Shown: piece by piece, positions 48,786 through 61,690 of the stretch
Position numbering within the stretch: position 1 is the first letter of the stretch
How the letters are laid out: every line of letters starts with the position of its first letter
From: Pratylenchus scribneri
Lineage: Eukaryota > Nematoda > Chromadorea > Rhabditida > Pratylenchidae
Reading direction: 5' to 3'
NCBI GenBank assembly: GCA_030063045.1
Contig: JAQSEB010000041.1
Span: forward strand, 3,341,501 to 3,405,500
DNA length: 64,000 bases
Position numbers and translations under genes: made by a program
The notes under the pieces: generated by a model
Database searches by the model: none
What the model was told of the DNA's origin: nothing
Seen by the model: only the letters and a program-made list of their open reading frames with translations

Positions 48786-49152
48786 ATGTTCAAATTACTC
48801 TCTCCTCTGTTGAATTGTTGCTATTGCTGCTACAAATGGATAAATTCTTTCTTCAATAGTATTTACATATTCTTCAGAGGTGGGAAAAATACATTAGAGT
48901 TGCACAATCAAATTCAAAGTGAACAAAATGAATGGCAAGAACGCCGACAGCAAACGGTACTATCTACAGAATATTTATCAAAATAAAATGTTAATTTATT
49001 TTTAGTTCCAATATTCATATAATGATCTATATAATTTTGTTCCTGCTTCCTGGAGCCAATTTTGTACATCCAAATTCCAATTGAGTTTTTATGACGGCCT
49101 ACCCTATCAAGTGGATCTTCCTCATCAAAAAATCCAACTTCATTTTATATAA
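48786..49152 (+). CDS. Two-exon gene for a 105-residue protein of unknown family
   Basis: Exons 48786-48956 and 49006-49152 join in phase across a 49-nt GT-AG intron (CAAACG|GTACTA ... TTTTTAG|TTCCAA). The protein starts MFKLLSPLLNCCYCCYKWIN: a hydrophobic head with four cysteines in a CCxCC pattern, which could be a palmitoylation cluster holding the protein on a membrane. A polar, glutamine- and glutamate-rich middle (HNQIQSEQNEWQERRQQ) follows, then an aromatic C-terminal part (YNDLYNFVPASWSQFC) ending in HFI. I recognise no family. The codons are less AT-biased than chance frames nearby. It might also be the 3' part of a longer gene. Confidence 0.5.
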
Positions 49153-50223
49153 CAATTTAAATTGGATATATTTGCATTCGCAGAATATTCGATTTATTTT
49201 ATTTATATTACTTCGAACTAAAAATAATCAATTTCCCTTATTTCATTGATTTTTGTGAAACTAATTTTAAATACCACTATTTTAAAATTGTCCTTTGTGC
49301 TAATAATAAATTTAATAATTTTTTAATAATTTAGAGTGGAAAAAACTAATTAGCCCCAAATGAAGATTTAAAAAATATTTAAAATAAATAGGAAAATTTA
49401 CACGATGATATGATTGGACTGGCATAATCCATTGTCCCTCAAATGCATTAATAGAATTTTTGCACATTCAAATTTCAAAGTAGAATTGTTGGATAAAATA
49501 AAATTAGTCAATAAATAAAAAAATTTTAAACACATAAAATTTTATATTATTCAAATCTTTTTTAAACGAAAATATTTCAAATATTTTAATTATAGAAAGG
49601 CCATAAGAAATTCAAAATATTTAAAATAAAAATAATAACTTAAAATAAAAAAAAACATTGTGGTGTGGAACATTTTATCTAAAAATATTTTGAAAAATTT
49701 AATTATAAAAATTAAAATTAACGATTTTTCATATTCTAAAACTTTTTAAAATTTCCAAATCAGCTGCAGAACATTTATTTACCTATTATATAATTTATGT
49801 TTTAATAATTAATAAGGCTGGTCGCGCTAGGCCAGAAGGGACTGGGAGTTATGACGAGGAATTGGAATAGAGGATTTGGAATAGTTTGAAAAAGCAATAA
49901 GTCCGAGCACTGTTTAGTTTTTCCCAAATCCTCATTTGGAATATCTTTATTAATTGGATTGTTCGCTCTTGTGCGATGAGATATTCGCTTTGGAATAATT
50001 TCTCTGGTGGCTGGAATAAGAATGGAAAGTGGAATAAAAGTGGATTTTAACCGGCGGGAAGAACCTCTCTCCTTGATTAATGGCGAAAATGTGACAACAT
50101 TTTGGATTTTGTTAAAAGCATTGTTCTTTTGCTACAAAATTGGCATTTGTTCATTTATACTGATTTCTCGCAAGAGGATCAAAAATGTGTCGCTTCAATC
50201 CGAGTTTTTTTGAAGTTTTGATA
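49153..50223. other. AT-rich intergenic stretch
   Basis: No exon supported. A patch at 49820-50180 with GGAATA-rich repeats has an open frame (50007-50213) but no recognisable protein; it may be a decayed upstream part of the F-box-like paralogue that follows. Confidence 0.4.
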
Positions 50224-51700
50224 GACAAAATTTTCAAACTTCAATTCTTTAATTTTAATGAATGGACTCTGATGGATTCTCCTTGAATGCAATGGACTAT
50301 TTCCTGGACATTTTATCCATTCATTTGGGACATTGGCTTTATATTAAATTGGCTGACAAAGCAATCAAATAATGGAAAGGCTCCCGGAAAATCCGTCAGT
50401 GGAAAATCGGTCAGTGGTAAATTGGTCAATGGAAAATCCGTCAGTAAGCGGAAAATCGGTCAGTGGCGGAAAATCCGTCAGTGGTAAATCGGGCAGTGGA
50501 AAATCGGTCAGTAAATCCGGAAAATCGGTCAGTGGCCGATTTTGGCCTACCCTTGATGGGAAATCAGATAAATTATATATCAATCAACTCCTTTCGATCA
50601 GATACTTCGAATGAATGTACCCACTAATTAATCCAAGCATAAATTAGAAAGTTATAGCCTCGAGAAAATTGAAATAGAAAAACAAACCCAGCTAAATTAT
50701 GAAATGGAAATATGACAGTTAAAATAATTTAACAATATCATACATTAAATCATTAAATTAAAAAAATGTACTTTTCGAATAATAAAAAAATTTTTAATGG
50801 AAAGATATGATTTGATTAGATTTATCGAAATTGGCTTATTGCTTCATTCATTGCCAATAATATTTCGTTTCTTTTCCTTTCTTCATAATTTCGTATATTG
50901 TTCTAAAAAGATTTTTTTCAAATAGCTTAATACAATGTATCTCCATGAGCTGAGATCGGGATATAGCTTAGGGCTGGATAAGAATTTTAAATATAACCAA
51001 CATTTCGTCAAGGGAAATTTCATCAAAAATATATTTTTTAGTATTTTATGTATCCATAGAGGGACAATTTTTTCAATTTTCTAGAGGCTATAACTTTCTA
51101 ATTTATGCTTGGATTAATTAGTGGGTACATTCATTCGAAGTATCTGATCGAGAGGAGTTGATTGATATATAATTTATCTGATTTCCCATCAAGGGTTGGC
51201 CAAAATCGGCCACTGACCGATTTTCCGGATTTACTGACCGATTTTCCACTGCCCGATTTACCACTGACGGATTTTCCGCCACTGACCGATTTTCCGCTTA
51301 CTGACGGATTTTCCATTGACCAATTTACCACTGACCGATTTTCCACTGACGGATTTTCCATACACCATGAACAGAAAATTATGGAATTTAGTTATAATCC
51401 AGAATTTATAGCAATTCTAATTAATCGTATCAAAGAAGTGAATTTTTAAATTAACTTAAAATATTCTTAATTATTTTAGGAATTTCACAATTCAATTTCA
51501 GCATCGATCCTTTGGTTTTTTATTTTTCCTCCAATGAATTTGATAATGATGAATTCCAAATTGAAGAAGAAGAATTTTCGCTGGAGAATGCGCGAACCAA
51601 TGAAATGTTGACATTTTACTCCAAAAATAGGGGATTTAATTTGGAATTTGGATCGATATCCTAAAGAAGACTATTAGATGGAAGATGGAGAGAAGAAAAG
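50224..51700 (+). pseudogene. F-box-like family paralogue disrupted by a foldback element
   Basis: GACAAAATTTTCAAACTTCA to TTGGCTGACAAAGCAATCAA and ATAATGGAAA (50224-50380) matches exon 4 of the gene at 11572 (12389-12594) with a large deletion. The match resumes after the inserted element (51365-51446, then 51481-51690 as exon 5: AGGAATTTCACAATTC, and GAATTTTCGCTGGAGAATGC against GAATTTACTTTGGAAAATGC). Frames are broken even outside the insertion. A further scrap of exon 5 lies at 52008-52056. Confidence 0.75.
50386..51359. mobile_element. 974-bp foldback element with tandem 15-bp units in each arm
   Basis: Arms 50386-50674 and 51071-51359 are both 289 bp and almost identical in inverse orientation. 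The outer 160 bases of each arm consist of 15-bp units of GGAAAATCGGTCAGT type with short spacers; the inner part is unique sequence (AATTATATATCAATCAACTC and so on). The loop of about 400 bp is AT-rich and has no transposase. The units happen to be open in one frame, giving a repetitive GKSVSGKS-like peptide that I do not take as a gene. It interrupts a member of the F-box-like family. Confidence 0.88.
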
Positions 51701-52859
51701 TCAAGAGGATCAACAAGAATTATCATTTCTATTTAATAACAAAATAGCAAATATCGATGGTAATATTTTAAAATTTTTGTATTAATACAATTTTATTGAA
51801 ATTTATTACATTTTTTTGTTTTTGGAGAGTGGAAGCTTTTTTGAAAAAGGCATCCACCAAAATAATGACTGGTACCGAATACATGAAAATTAATTTCCTT
51901 CAAATTTAAAATGAAATATTTGTTTTTTTTAATAACCAATACCAATACTCATGTTATCTTATCATTATCATATTTTAACTTTTTTCTTTATTTTCACTGG
52001 TATTCCAAGAGGTAGAAGAATTTACTTTGGAGAATATACTATGAACTAATGAAATGGCCATATCTTAACCAAAAATGGTTGCCCAAATGAAATTTTTGCA
52101 TATTCTTACTCAGCTCGTCGAGCTCTGTGAATAAGCTTTCATTCGTCCGAATCCGAGCTATATCATAAACTAGAATTTTTCCAGTTCTTCTTTAAAAATA
52201 AAAAAAATGTATATAATTATTAATGTTGCATAGTATTCGAAAGCATTTTTCACATTTTTTAAGTGGACATAGCTTTTGCCATTTCCACAATTCTAAAAAT
52301 TACCTTCGCCAAGTGCCTGAAAGTTAAATTGTTAATAAATTCTAGCAATTATATGCATTTACATGGGGTTAATAATCAATGGGTTTGAAAATTTAGTGAT
52401 TGAATTTGATATAATTTTCAAAATTTTAATTTTTATAAATTTAAATTCTAGACAAAATAGAATTAAGTAAATTAACTTAAATTTTTATAATTATATTTTA
52501 TATTTTTTAATTGTTCATTCAAGAAGAATCTTAGGATTTATGGGAGCAAAATATATTAAGAAATAATTAATTTAAAATTGCAATTTTAATGAGTATCAAA
52601 TTTTAATCAAAAATTTTAATTTATAAAAAATAAGATCAGTAATCAAAAACATAAGCTAAAAAAATACAAATAAATCATAAAAAAATAAGGAAAAATAGGA
52701 ATTAACATTGGAACAAAAATAGGAACATTTAATAAATATAATGAGATCAAATCACAATTCTACAAATCTTGAAATATTTAAAAAAAAAAGAATGAATTTT
52801 TTTCGTGTCTCATCAATTCATAATATAACCAATTATTAATTCAAATCACGCATTGAATT
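51701..52859. other. AT-rich intergenic stretch
   Basis: Apart from the small F-box-like exon 5 scrap at 52008-52056, I see no gene or clear element. The end forms the 3' flank of the insulin-like gene on the minus strand. Confidence 0.5.
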
Positions 52860-54700
52860 TTACGAATTAATTGCCCTGAATGCCTTCTCCTCCTCCTCAT
52901 CGCAACCTGTGAAAATAAAAAAATTGATTAATTTAATTTTCTATTAGGCTAAATATATAGGATTGATTAATTTTTTATTATATTGATTGGTAAAGTAGAC
53001 AAATAATTATATCTTTGTTTAATTTTAGTTTTTTATATGACTTATTTATTATAAATTGTTTATGAGATATAAAAAAATATAATTAAATTCGAAAAATATT
53101 TGATTTTGTATTGTAATTAATTTCTTTATTAAATAAAATTTTATCTATTTTCAGAAGATTCCATGAATATTATTAAAAAATTAAAATAATAATAAAGTTA
53201 TGGAATTTTTGTATAATTTAGATTGAATATATAAATCTTAATTTTAATAACTAATGGATAAAAAATTTAAAAAATTATGATACTTACAAAATGAATCCAA
53301 AAATGCATCATCGCATCCATTGCCAGTGCAACAATGGTGCGCAATTCCACCACCATCTCTTTTTGGTCGATGATGTAGTGACTCAATAAATGATGAAGAG
53401 TATTCTGGAGAATTTATTGGCTTTCTTAACATCAAATGCAAAATTGGATGAATGAAGCGGTGATTATTTGGTGTTGTTTTTAACGATGAATGGAAATTCT
53501 GACTGAAATTTGTCGCATCTGTGGAATGAAATTTGAAATTTATTTAAAAAAAATTTATAAAGATATCAAATTTTTATTTTTTTTCGAGAATTTTTTGTCT
53601 AAATTCCTTCTCTCAAAATTTTGTTTTCAGCAAATTTGTGCAGGTTTGTTTTATTCGCTGAGCATTTTGCGAATTCTGCACATTGGGTATAATATAAATA
53701 TTCCACATTTGTAAAAATTAATAATATCTGTCAATTGTGGAAAAAAATTTATGTGTTTCTTTTACTGATTAAAAAATCGACTGTGAAATTTTTTGGATTA
53801 TTTTTTTATTATATTTAAACACAAATCAAAAATAATAAAATAAAATTAGAATTTTTAATTTTTATTAATTTCTACCGTTCTCCTCTGCAACCATCCTTTT
53901 GTTGTTCCTTTTGTTAAATTCTCTTGGCTGCAAAAATCGCAACATTTGATGGGCAAATTTTGGGGCCAATTGTTGGCTTTCACTGATGAAGCCTCCACGT
54001 TTTGTTGGCGTTTGAATGTGTCCATGCAAACATGGCCCACGGGTTCCTTTGGCAAATTTTATTATATTTATTATGAATTAAAATTATTTATAAAATTTTG
54101 AATACTTTAATTTAAATTATTATTATTAATTTGGTAAAATTTATAAGAGCTATAATTTACTACATGAATGAAGATTTTAAAAATAATTTCTTTAAATATT
54201 TTGAGATTTTTTTTTTATTTATGGATTCTTTTCCTTGATGTTTAAAATTAAATAATCGAAGATAAAAATGTGTTTATTAAAAACATTTGCTAATTTTATT
54301 TTATGAGATACAAAACCAAAAATTTAATAAATAAATTTTAGCAAAAAATTTTCTAAAAATATATTTTTGATAATATATAGCAAAATGATTATATTAAAAT
54401 TTAAATACCAGGTTTTGTGCAAATTCTAGCCAATTCCTGAGTCAACACTTGGCCACACATTCGTCGCCTCCCGAGTGCATTGGCCATTGGCAAATTTGAG
54501 GAAAGGATAAGGAAAATGGCCACAGTGAGAATGAAAAAGAAAGGAAAATTTGGTACAGATATTATTGTTGTTTTGGATGGGCATTTAGGTTTCCTGTTGC
54601 TGATAATAATTGGATAGTTTTTGAGGGGTGGCCGAATTAATGGTGAATAATTTAAGCAATTTGATGTTGATGAAAAGGAATGGAGGAAGAATTTAAACAT
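52860..54700 (-). CDS. Insulin-like peptide precursor, four-disulfide (beta) type
   Basis: Four exons on the minus strand join in phase: 54700-54409, 54046-53876, 53518-53288 and 52906-52860, giving 246 residues. A hydrophobic signal (FPFFFILTVAIFLILSS) at about residues 53-69 is followed by the B chain RRRMCGQVLTQELARIC, with the insulin C-x11-C spacing, and a third cysteine (TRGPC) at the start of exon 2. A long connecting region has dibasic sites (TKRGG, NKRNNKRM). The A chain after RPKR is GGGIAHHCCTGNGCDDAFLDSF, completed across an intron by two adjacent cysteines. Three plus five cysteines fit the four-bridge beta class seen in nematode INS peptides. Secreted hormones of this class act on the DAF-2-type receptor to control growth, diapause and ageing. 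Oddities: about 50 residues precede the signal, and there are four rather than three residues between CC and the next cysteine. The true start may be further downstream or in another exon. Confidence 0.85.
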
Positions 54701-57700
54701 TTTAAATTTTTTTGAGAATTTGCTGAAAAATATAAATTATTTTTTAAATTAATTTAAAATTTTTCGGGTGGTATTGTTAGACATGAATTTAAAATTTATT
54801 TTAAAATTTTTCGATTTATTATTTCTAGTTAAAAAATTTTTTATGTGTTTTAATTTATTTTAATTTCTGCTATTCGAAATTTATGTTAATTATTCAAAAT
54901 GATTTTTGGTGAACAAAATTTTTTAAATTTAATTAAAAATATGAAAATATTGAATTTGGTTACCTATTTCTAAATAAAATTTGCAAAAATTATATTAAAA
55001 ATTCTCTATCATTAGCATAAAATTTATGTAATCTTTTTTATAAATGATTTATTTGTTCATCAATTTTAAAATAAATTCTAATTATATATAATAAATCTCT
55101 AACTATAATAATTAAAATAGCAATATATTTTTTGTTTATTTTAAAAAAATTTCGTTTATTTCTCGGCATATTAATTTAATATTTTGAAAAAAAAAATCTA
55201 AATAAATTTTTACTTTCTAAAAATATTTTTATAAGTTTCAAATTTAATATATAATAAATATATTTATTTTTCTTAATTTTGTCTTTTCTGATTACAATAA
55301 CAAATTTATCCATCAAAAATAAATTTTAGGAGTGTGCATCATTCATCAAATTTTCCTAATATTACACACCCTAAAACAAAACATCTAATTCCAAAAAGAA
55401 GAGCATTCTAAAATAATTGAATGGATAAAAAAAATGACTAATAACATTTTAGATTTGGAAGAGAAAATATTGCATCCAAAATGTCAATGAATGCCAATGA
55501 GCTACACGCGACATGAAAATATAATTGGAATGAGGAAAATGGGGAGTGGACTGAATGAATTGCAAAACATTGAGCACAAATTTTATAATATTTAATATTA
55601 ATTGCTTTCCAAGTCTAATATTTTCTTCGCGTCGAGTAATTTTGTGGTGTTGGCATTTTCAAAAGTTTTGGTTCTGATAAATAAATGGTTATTTTTGATA
55701 TTGAATCCCAGAGGAATTAGGAAGGAAAATTAATGAATGGCGTGCCATGCCACACGCCTTAAATGACTATTATCTTCTGACGACATTGACGACTAAAAAT
55801 TTTTATTGCATTGAAATTCTAAAAAATAAAATCATATTTTTATGCACTATGCTTTTTGAATAATTTTGTGGAAAAACAATGAACGAGGATAGAAAATGAA
55901 ATATGGATTATGTTCAAAAATTTAGATTAAAATTTACAAATTTTATTTTCATTTAAAAAATTTCAAAAAATTCAATTTTATTTATTTAATTTTTTTGGTC
56001 TTCTCAGTTGGTTGATTTTTTTTGTACTTTTTTGAATTTTTATTATTATTAATTATATATTAATAAAAATAATTTATGAGTTCTAATTTTATTAAATGAA
56101 AAATTTATTTAAGAATACCTGGAAATTTTGTTTGTTTCCTTATATTTTACTTAATTTTATTCTTTGCAAAAATTATGTGTGAAAAGTAAATGTGGGAAAA
56201 AATTAGATTTTGTTTATGCGCGCGACCAAAAGTTGCTAATTTCCGTTTTTTCCTCCCTCCATTTCAAAAGAATAATAATAATCGCCTTTACTAACGCCAA
56301 AAAATATTAAACCAAAGAATTCAGCCGGATGTTTGTTTTGGTAGGCAGGCACAAATTAGTACAAAAAAGGCATTTTCTATTCACATTTTGCTCGCCCACA
56401 TAAATGTTAGACATAATTTTTTCTATGTTATTCACTGACAGAAAATGTTGTAGTGGAATTTGGGAAGTTTTTAATGATGGATGATATTATAAATTAATTA
56501 CAATACTATTTGAAGGGATTTGATAAGTTGCAAGGGAATTATTAAAAATGAAATTATTTTACAAAATGTAACAATTTAAAAAATTAATTAATAAGCATTA
56601 TTTTTTAAAAATTTTTAAACCCATAAAAAATTTAGTTGATTCGCTAAATATAATAAACGAATTCTTATTAAAATATATCATTTGTTCAAGGAATTCATTT
56701 TGTTTAAAAAAATTATTAGATAATTTTAAAATAATTAATTTACCCACAAATCCATAGATTTTATTAAAACATTTTATGTAAAAAAGAGCAAAAAATATTT
56801 ATGTACAGGTACAGTACATACAATTAAGTTTTATTCAATATCTTGTCCATGCTCTACTCCTAGAAAATAAATATATGACTCAAATAATAATTTTATCAAA
56901 TTAATTTTTTTTTTATTAAATTAAAAAATTCCAACAATAAATTGTCCTTAACCTATTTGTTGACTCTGTTCCAAAATTCTAATGAAAGTCTATGAAGTTT
57001 TTGCTCTATTTTGTCGAAAGGTTATGAAAAATTTAATTTAGAATAATAATCATCATTTTTGACAGCGACATTCATTTTTTTACTACACCTTTGCTCCCCC
57101 ATACATTATGCGCCATTTGAATGGATTAATTTGTATTTATAATTGGCACTAAAAACATATTTTGTGTGTTTATGCAAAATGCGCACCAATTGACATTTTC
57201 ATATGCGAATTTATTTATATTATTTGGCCTTTTGGAGTATCGGCCACTTTCAGTCATGGCCTTTTTGTGGCAATGGAATCGGGACAATTTTTTCATGTCT
57301 CAACCCACAAATTTACAAAGATAGGGGAGGGGTGGGGCATTGCCATTTAGCATTTATTGGATATGGTAATAATTGTATGGAGTTGGACATTTTATAAAGT
57401 TTATATATAAAAATAGAATTTGATTATTATTTTTTGAATTATTTGCCATTTGGTTAGCGCTGAGAAATAAGTCTTAAAAATTAGAGATCACTAAATTTAA
57501 AATGATAAATTGTTGATATTTATAATTAAATTTTAAATATATTTTCATTATTTTAAATATGTATTCTTATTAATTCATCTATATATCAAAATAAAATGCT
57601 TTAGCTTAACTTTTTGAGAATGATTTTTGAATTGAAGAATTTTGATAAATTTTATGGGATCAAAAATTTATTTTTTTTAAGATTTTTTGTTTTTGTAATC

Positions 57701-60700
57701 TCCAAAAATCATAAAGTAGGAGATTTCGATTAATTTAAACTAATCGCATTTTGTATGCAAAAATTTTCTTCTTTCGTTAACTTTTTGATAACAAGAATTT
57801 CGGACAGCTTATTGATATAAATCTCATAAAATTTTTCCATTTATAAAATTATTTAAAAAAGGATAATTTTACTATTTTAATTAAAAAAACGGGCAGCAAA
57901 CGCACTAAATTAAAAATGATAAAACAAAATTCGACAAAATTAATAAGAAAATGATTGAAATAAACTCATAAATTTTCACAAATTAGACTTCTATTTCTTT
58001 ACATATAAAAGTCTTCTGATTATTTCTTTTTTTGTTTATTTATGAAGCAATCCATACTAGAAAATGCTGCTATTTTGAAAGGAAATTAAAAAACAAAAAT
58101 TACTCAACCACTCCTTGCTCTTTGGATTAGCATTTTGTTTCCATTTTTGCAATCATGAAGCGGATCTAATCTTTCGCGCAGGGCCAACCCCATCATTTAA
58201 AGAAAACTTTCTCACATTTATTATTTTGCTTCAGAAAAATAATTGCCTAGCCATTTACAAAAAAAGCACATAAATAAGCCAAAATAAGGGAAGAAGGAGG
58301 AAATTAATAATTAATGAATGCCGTATCTGCGCCAAATTAGGAAGAAATTCATTCAATTTTGTATGGAACTCAATTATTAAATGGGAAAAGCAAAGCCCAG
58401 CAGATATTTTTTGTAGACCATAAAAAATGTGGTGAAAGATTGGCAAAAGACAATAATTAACAAGTAGGAGGAGTGGGTGGTGGTTGCGAGCTGCGACTTC
58501 TTTCATTTTACCATTAATATGATAAAAGAATAAATGGAGGAATTTGTATGTGGAGGGAATTATGAAGGAAATTTGTATATTTATTTGTCGCCTTGGAATG
58601 GGAGAAAGAATTATTTTAAAAAATATAAAAATATATATTTAGAAGGAAGTGATTTTTTAATAGATTGTTAATTATCCCGAAATGTCATGAATTTAAGGGG
58701 TATTGAATAAATTTAAAAGAATAATTTTATTGATCTAGAGTAAAAACCCACTAATCTTTTTTTCAGAATTTATTTAGTATTGTAAAATGATTAGGAATCC
58801 ATTCATGTTCCTTACGAATATTTTCACTGATTTGAATAATAAAATGCAATTTTTAAAAATTTATTTTATAATTATCAAATGCTATAAATAAAAATTAAAA
58901 ATTTTATATTCATCATTTTATTTTGAATTATTTTGAATTATTTTTTATAATTTTTTCTTTTATAGATTTGTGAAGATCACAGGGTGACGATTATTTATTG
59001 CACTAATTTAATTATTTGATTTATTAAAATTGATAAATCGAAATATATGAGTTGCAAAAAGTTTAATATTTTTTCTATAATATATATTATTTAAAAAAGA
59101 AATTTTTGAAACTCTTAATATTAAGTTTAGAAAATTCTAGCCTTTTGATTTTTATTATATATGCTTGAAAATTTTTAAAAATCATTGTTTTATGTTTGTC
59201 ATTTTAAAAAATTCACGCTCAGATTCACTACAAAATTAGTGAACTTAGTCGGGAACAATTTTTCGTAATGAAAATAATGTAAAACTAAAAATAGAATTAA
59301 GGAAAAACAATTATGATATATAAGAGAGGAAATGTTGCACAACAAAATCAGCTCTCTAATTATAGGCAATCGACTCTTTTTGGAAAACAATTTTGCTACT
59401 TTTAGTATCTATTTATAATTTTTAATAGGAAAAATGATCGAAAGATGTTTTTATTGTGTTTTGAATCAAAGCTCTTTTTGGCCTAAATATATCCAATTTT
59501 ATAGAAAATTGCATGATAATAATTATAGGCTTAAAAAATGATATTAAAAAAATACATAGAAAAATTAAATTTTAAATTGAAAATTTGAACTCTAAAAATA
59601 TTTAACGTAATTAATTAATTAATATTAGAGGATTTTATAAAATCATTCAAATTTAGCAAAAAATTTCATCAGAAAATCTTTAATTTTTTTATAAAATTAT
59701 AAATGTACTCATCTCCCATTAAAAAATTATGGCTATTAAATAGACAAAAAATTTCATTTTTAACCTCATAAAATATTTATAACGTGAAAGGATTTAATTA
59801 ACATGAAATTCAATGCAATAAAAAATTTACCCCCTATTTTCTCCAAATATTAAAAATTTAAATTATTTATACCCACAAAAATATTTACAAAGAAAGAAAT
59901 TTTAAATAATGATAAAAAAATGTTGGCTAAAATTCTATGATTTTATTACTTAACATAAAAAAAATTTGAAAAAATATTACATTTGCTGCAAATGAAACAG
60001 CCATATTTATATTTGGAGCAATTCCCTCCATTAATAAAATGAATGAATTGTTAGTCAAACAAATAGGACTTCCTTCTTATTTAAGGACGCGCATCGGCGC
60101 CGCCATAATTTTTAGTCTTTTTTGCGCGCCGCCCAAATCATCACATTTTATTTTGCTGACTGAAGCCACGCCTTTTTCTAATTCTGACTTTGTGCTGGGC
60201 TTGTGGTTGAATAGATGGATTACACATCCGCGGCCGGCTTTTGGCCATTTTGTAAAAGGAAAGAAAAGTGAAAATAACAAACGACGAGCTCATCCCTCGT
60301 CCCTCCTAAATCCCCGCCTCGATTTGGCCGTTTGGCTGCAATTTTGTAAAAAATAAAATTGGTTGGGGAATTGGACTTTGGCTTTTGTTGCGCTTTGTAC
60401 ATGGACAGGATAGCAATGCCACTCAAAATTATTGGTTCTAAAAGATGAAATATTGTATGAAAAGATGTGAAGAGAGGAAAAGTCACTTTTTTAGTGGGAC
60501 GATGAATTTTGTGTGAGATTAGAAGAAATAACAAAATAACAAATTTTAGGCACTGTCTTCTGCAAAATTTGTGATGAATAATGGCTGCGAGGGGAAATGT
60601 TGTGAAATGAGGAAGTAATTTTTTGTTAATTTTTAACGTTTTTTCTAAAAGATAATAAGTTAAAAGAAATGTAATTTATAATTGTTTTTCTTCCGAAATT

Positions 60701-61100
60701 TTTACTATAAATAATAATTTTATATTTATAAAAACTATGTTTTTATTGGATATTTATCAGTTAACTGCATTCAGATTTTTTGTCTCAACTTAAGGAAAAG
60801 TAAAGGTAATTTTATCATCCGGTCTAGGTTAGAAGTTAGATCATCTAAAGGTAGATTATCATCTGCCATATCCCTAACCATATTCCTAATCGCACAAATA
60901 TGCCTTTTATGCACCTTATAAAATTAATTTATTTTCGGAAAAACAAATAATTTAATCTAATAAATATATGTTTAGATTAAAAATTGTCCCATGAAAGCAT
61001 CAAAAAAATTTTTAAAAAAAATAAAAAATAAAGAATAAATATTTATCGAATATATCAGAAAGATAAAGATTTTTAATTTTTTTAAATGGAACAACAGGTA
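54701..61100. other. Long AT-rich non-coding stretch
   Basis: I find no exon, RNA gene or transposon that I can support. More balanced patches at 57100-57380 and 60000-60400 contain open frames on both strands with no protein-like features; they may be regulatory DNA of flanking genes. The first part should include the insulin-like gene promoter. Confidence 0.5.
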
Positions 61101-61243
61101 CTTTCCCATTATCTGGGAGGCAAAGTCATTATCTGGGGTGCAGAGTCATTATGTGGGGGGCGCCTCCTTAAAAATAGCCTATGCCCCCCAGATAATGACC
61201 CTGCCCCCCACATATTGACTTTGCCCCCCAGATAATGGGAAAG
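61101..61243. mobile_element. 143-bp palindromic element with GC-rich units
   Basis: CTTTCCCATTATCTGGG at the left is the exact reverse complement of the right end (CCCAGATAATGGGAAAG). Each arm has about three units of roughly 20 bp (CATTATCTGGGGTGCAGAGT type). The centre is GCGCCTCCTTAAAAATAGCC. It is far more G+C-rich than its setting and is probably a tiny MITE; no certain target duplication. Confidence 0.7.
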
Positions 61244-61690
61244 AACCAATGGAACCTATAAATTTTGTATTGTAAAATTTTTATTTAATAAAATAATTTT
61301 CTATTGAGTATGAAAAGAAGACGGAGCATCTAGAAGAACAATGTATTATTTAAATTTAAAATCAAATCTAAAAAAATATTTTATATAAAATAATAATCCA
61401 TAAATAATTTTGATTATCTTATATTTTATTTATTTTCATAAAAATGGCAACATTTTTAAATTTTATTTTTCCTTTTACACACCACACCAATAATTGCATA
61501 TTTATAATGAAATATTTTATTTTAATTTGGATCATTGTTTATTCTAAGAATTGAAGAAAATTATAAATTATAAGCCCAATTGGACAAGATGAATGGCCAA
61601 ATAAAAAATCTTTGGAAAAGACTAAAATACAAATTATAATTAATAGAGTGGATTGATGGATCTCTGCTGCCATTTATTTTTTTAGCAAAA

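Noticed and set aside
50365..51449. Repeat arrays resembling a CRISPR array or a repetitive protein gene
   Set aside because: The units are 15 bp with almost no spacers, occur as inverted arms of a foldback element in a eukaryotic genome, and have no cas genes. The open frames follow from a period divisible by three.
53855..54055. Minus-strand frame with a CCDFC motif, at first taken as an insulin A chain
   Set aside because: The cysteine spacing is wrong and the frame does not match the B-chain exon phase. The other frame continues from exon 1 with a third B-chain cysteine, and a proper A chain follows in the next exon.
60039..60356. 105-codon frame with overlapping minus-strand frames
   Set aside because: Frames on both strands cover the same balanced patch; no signal, domain or codon pattern favours either one.
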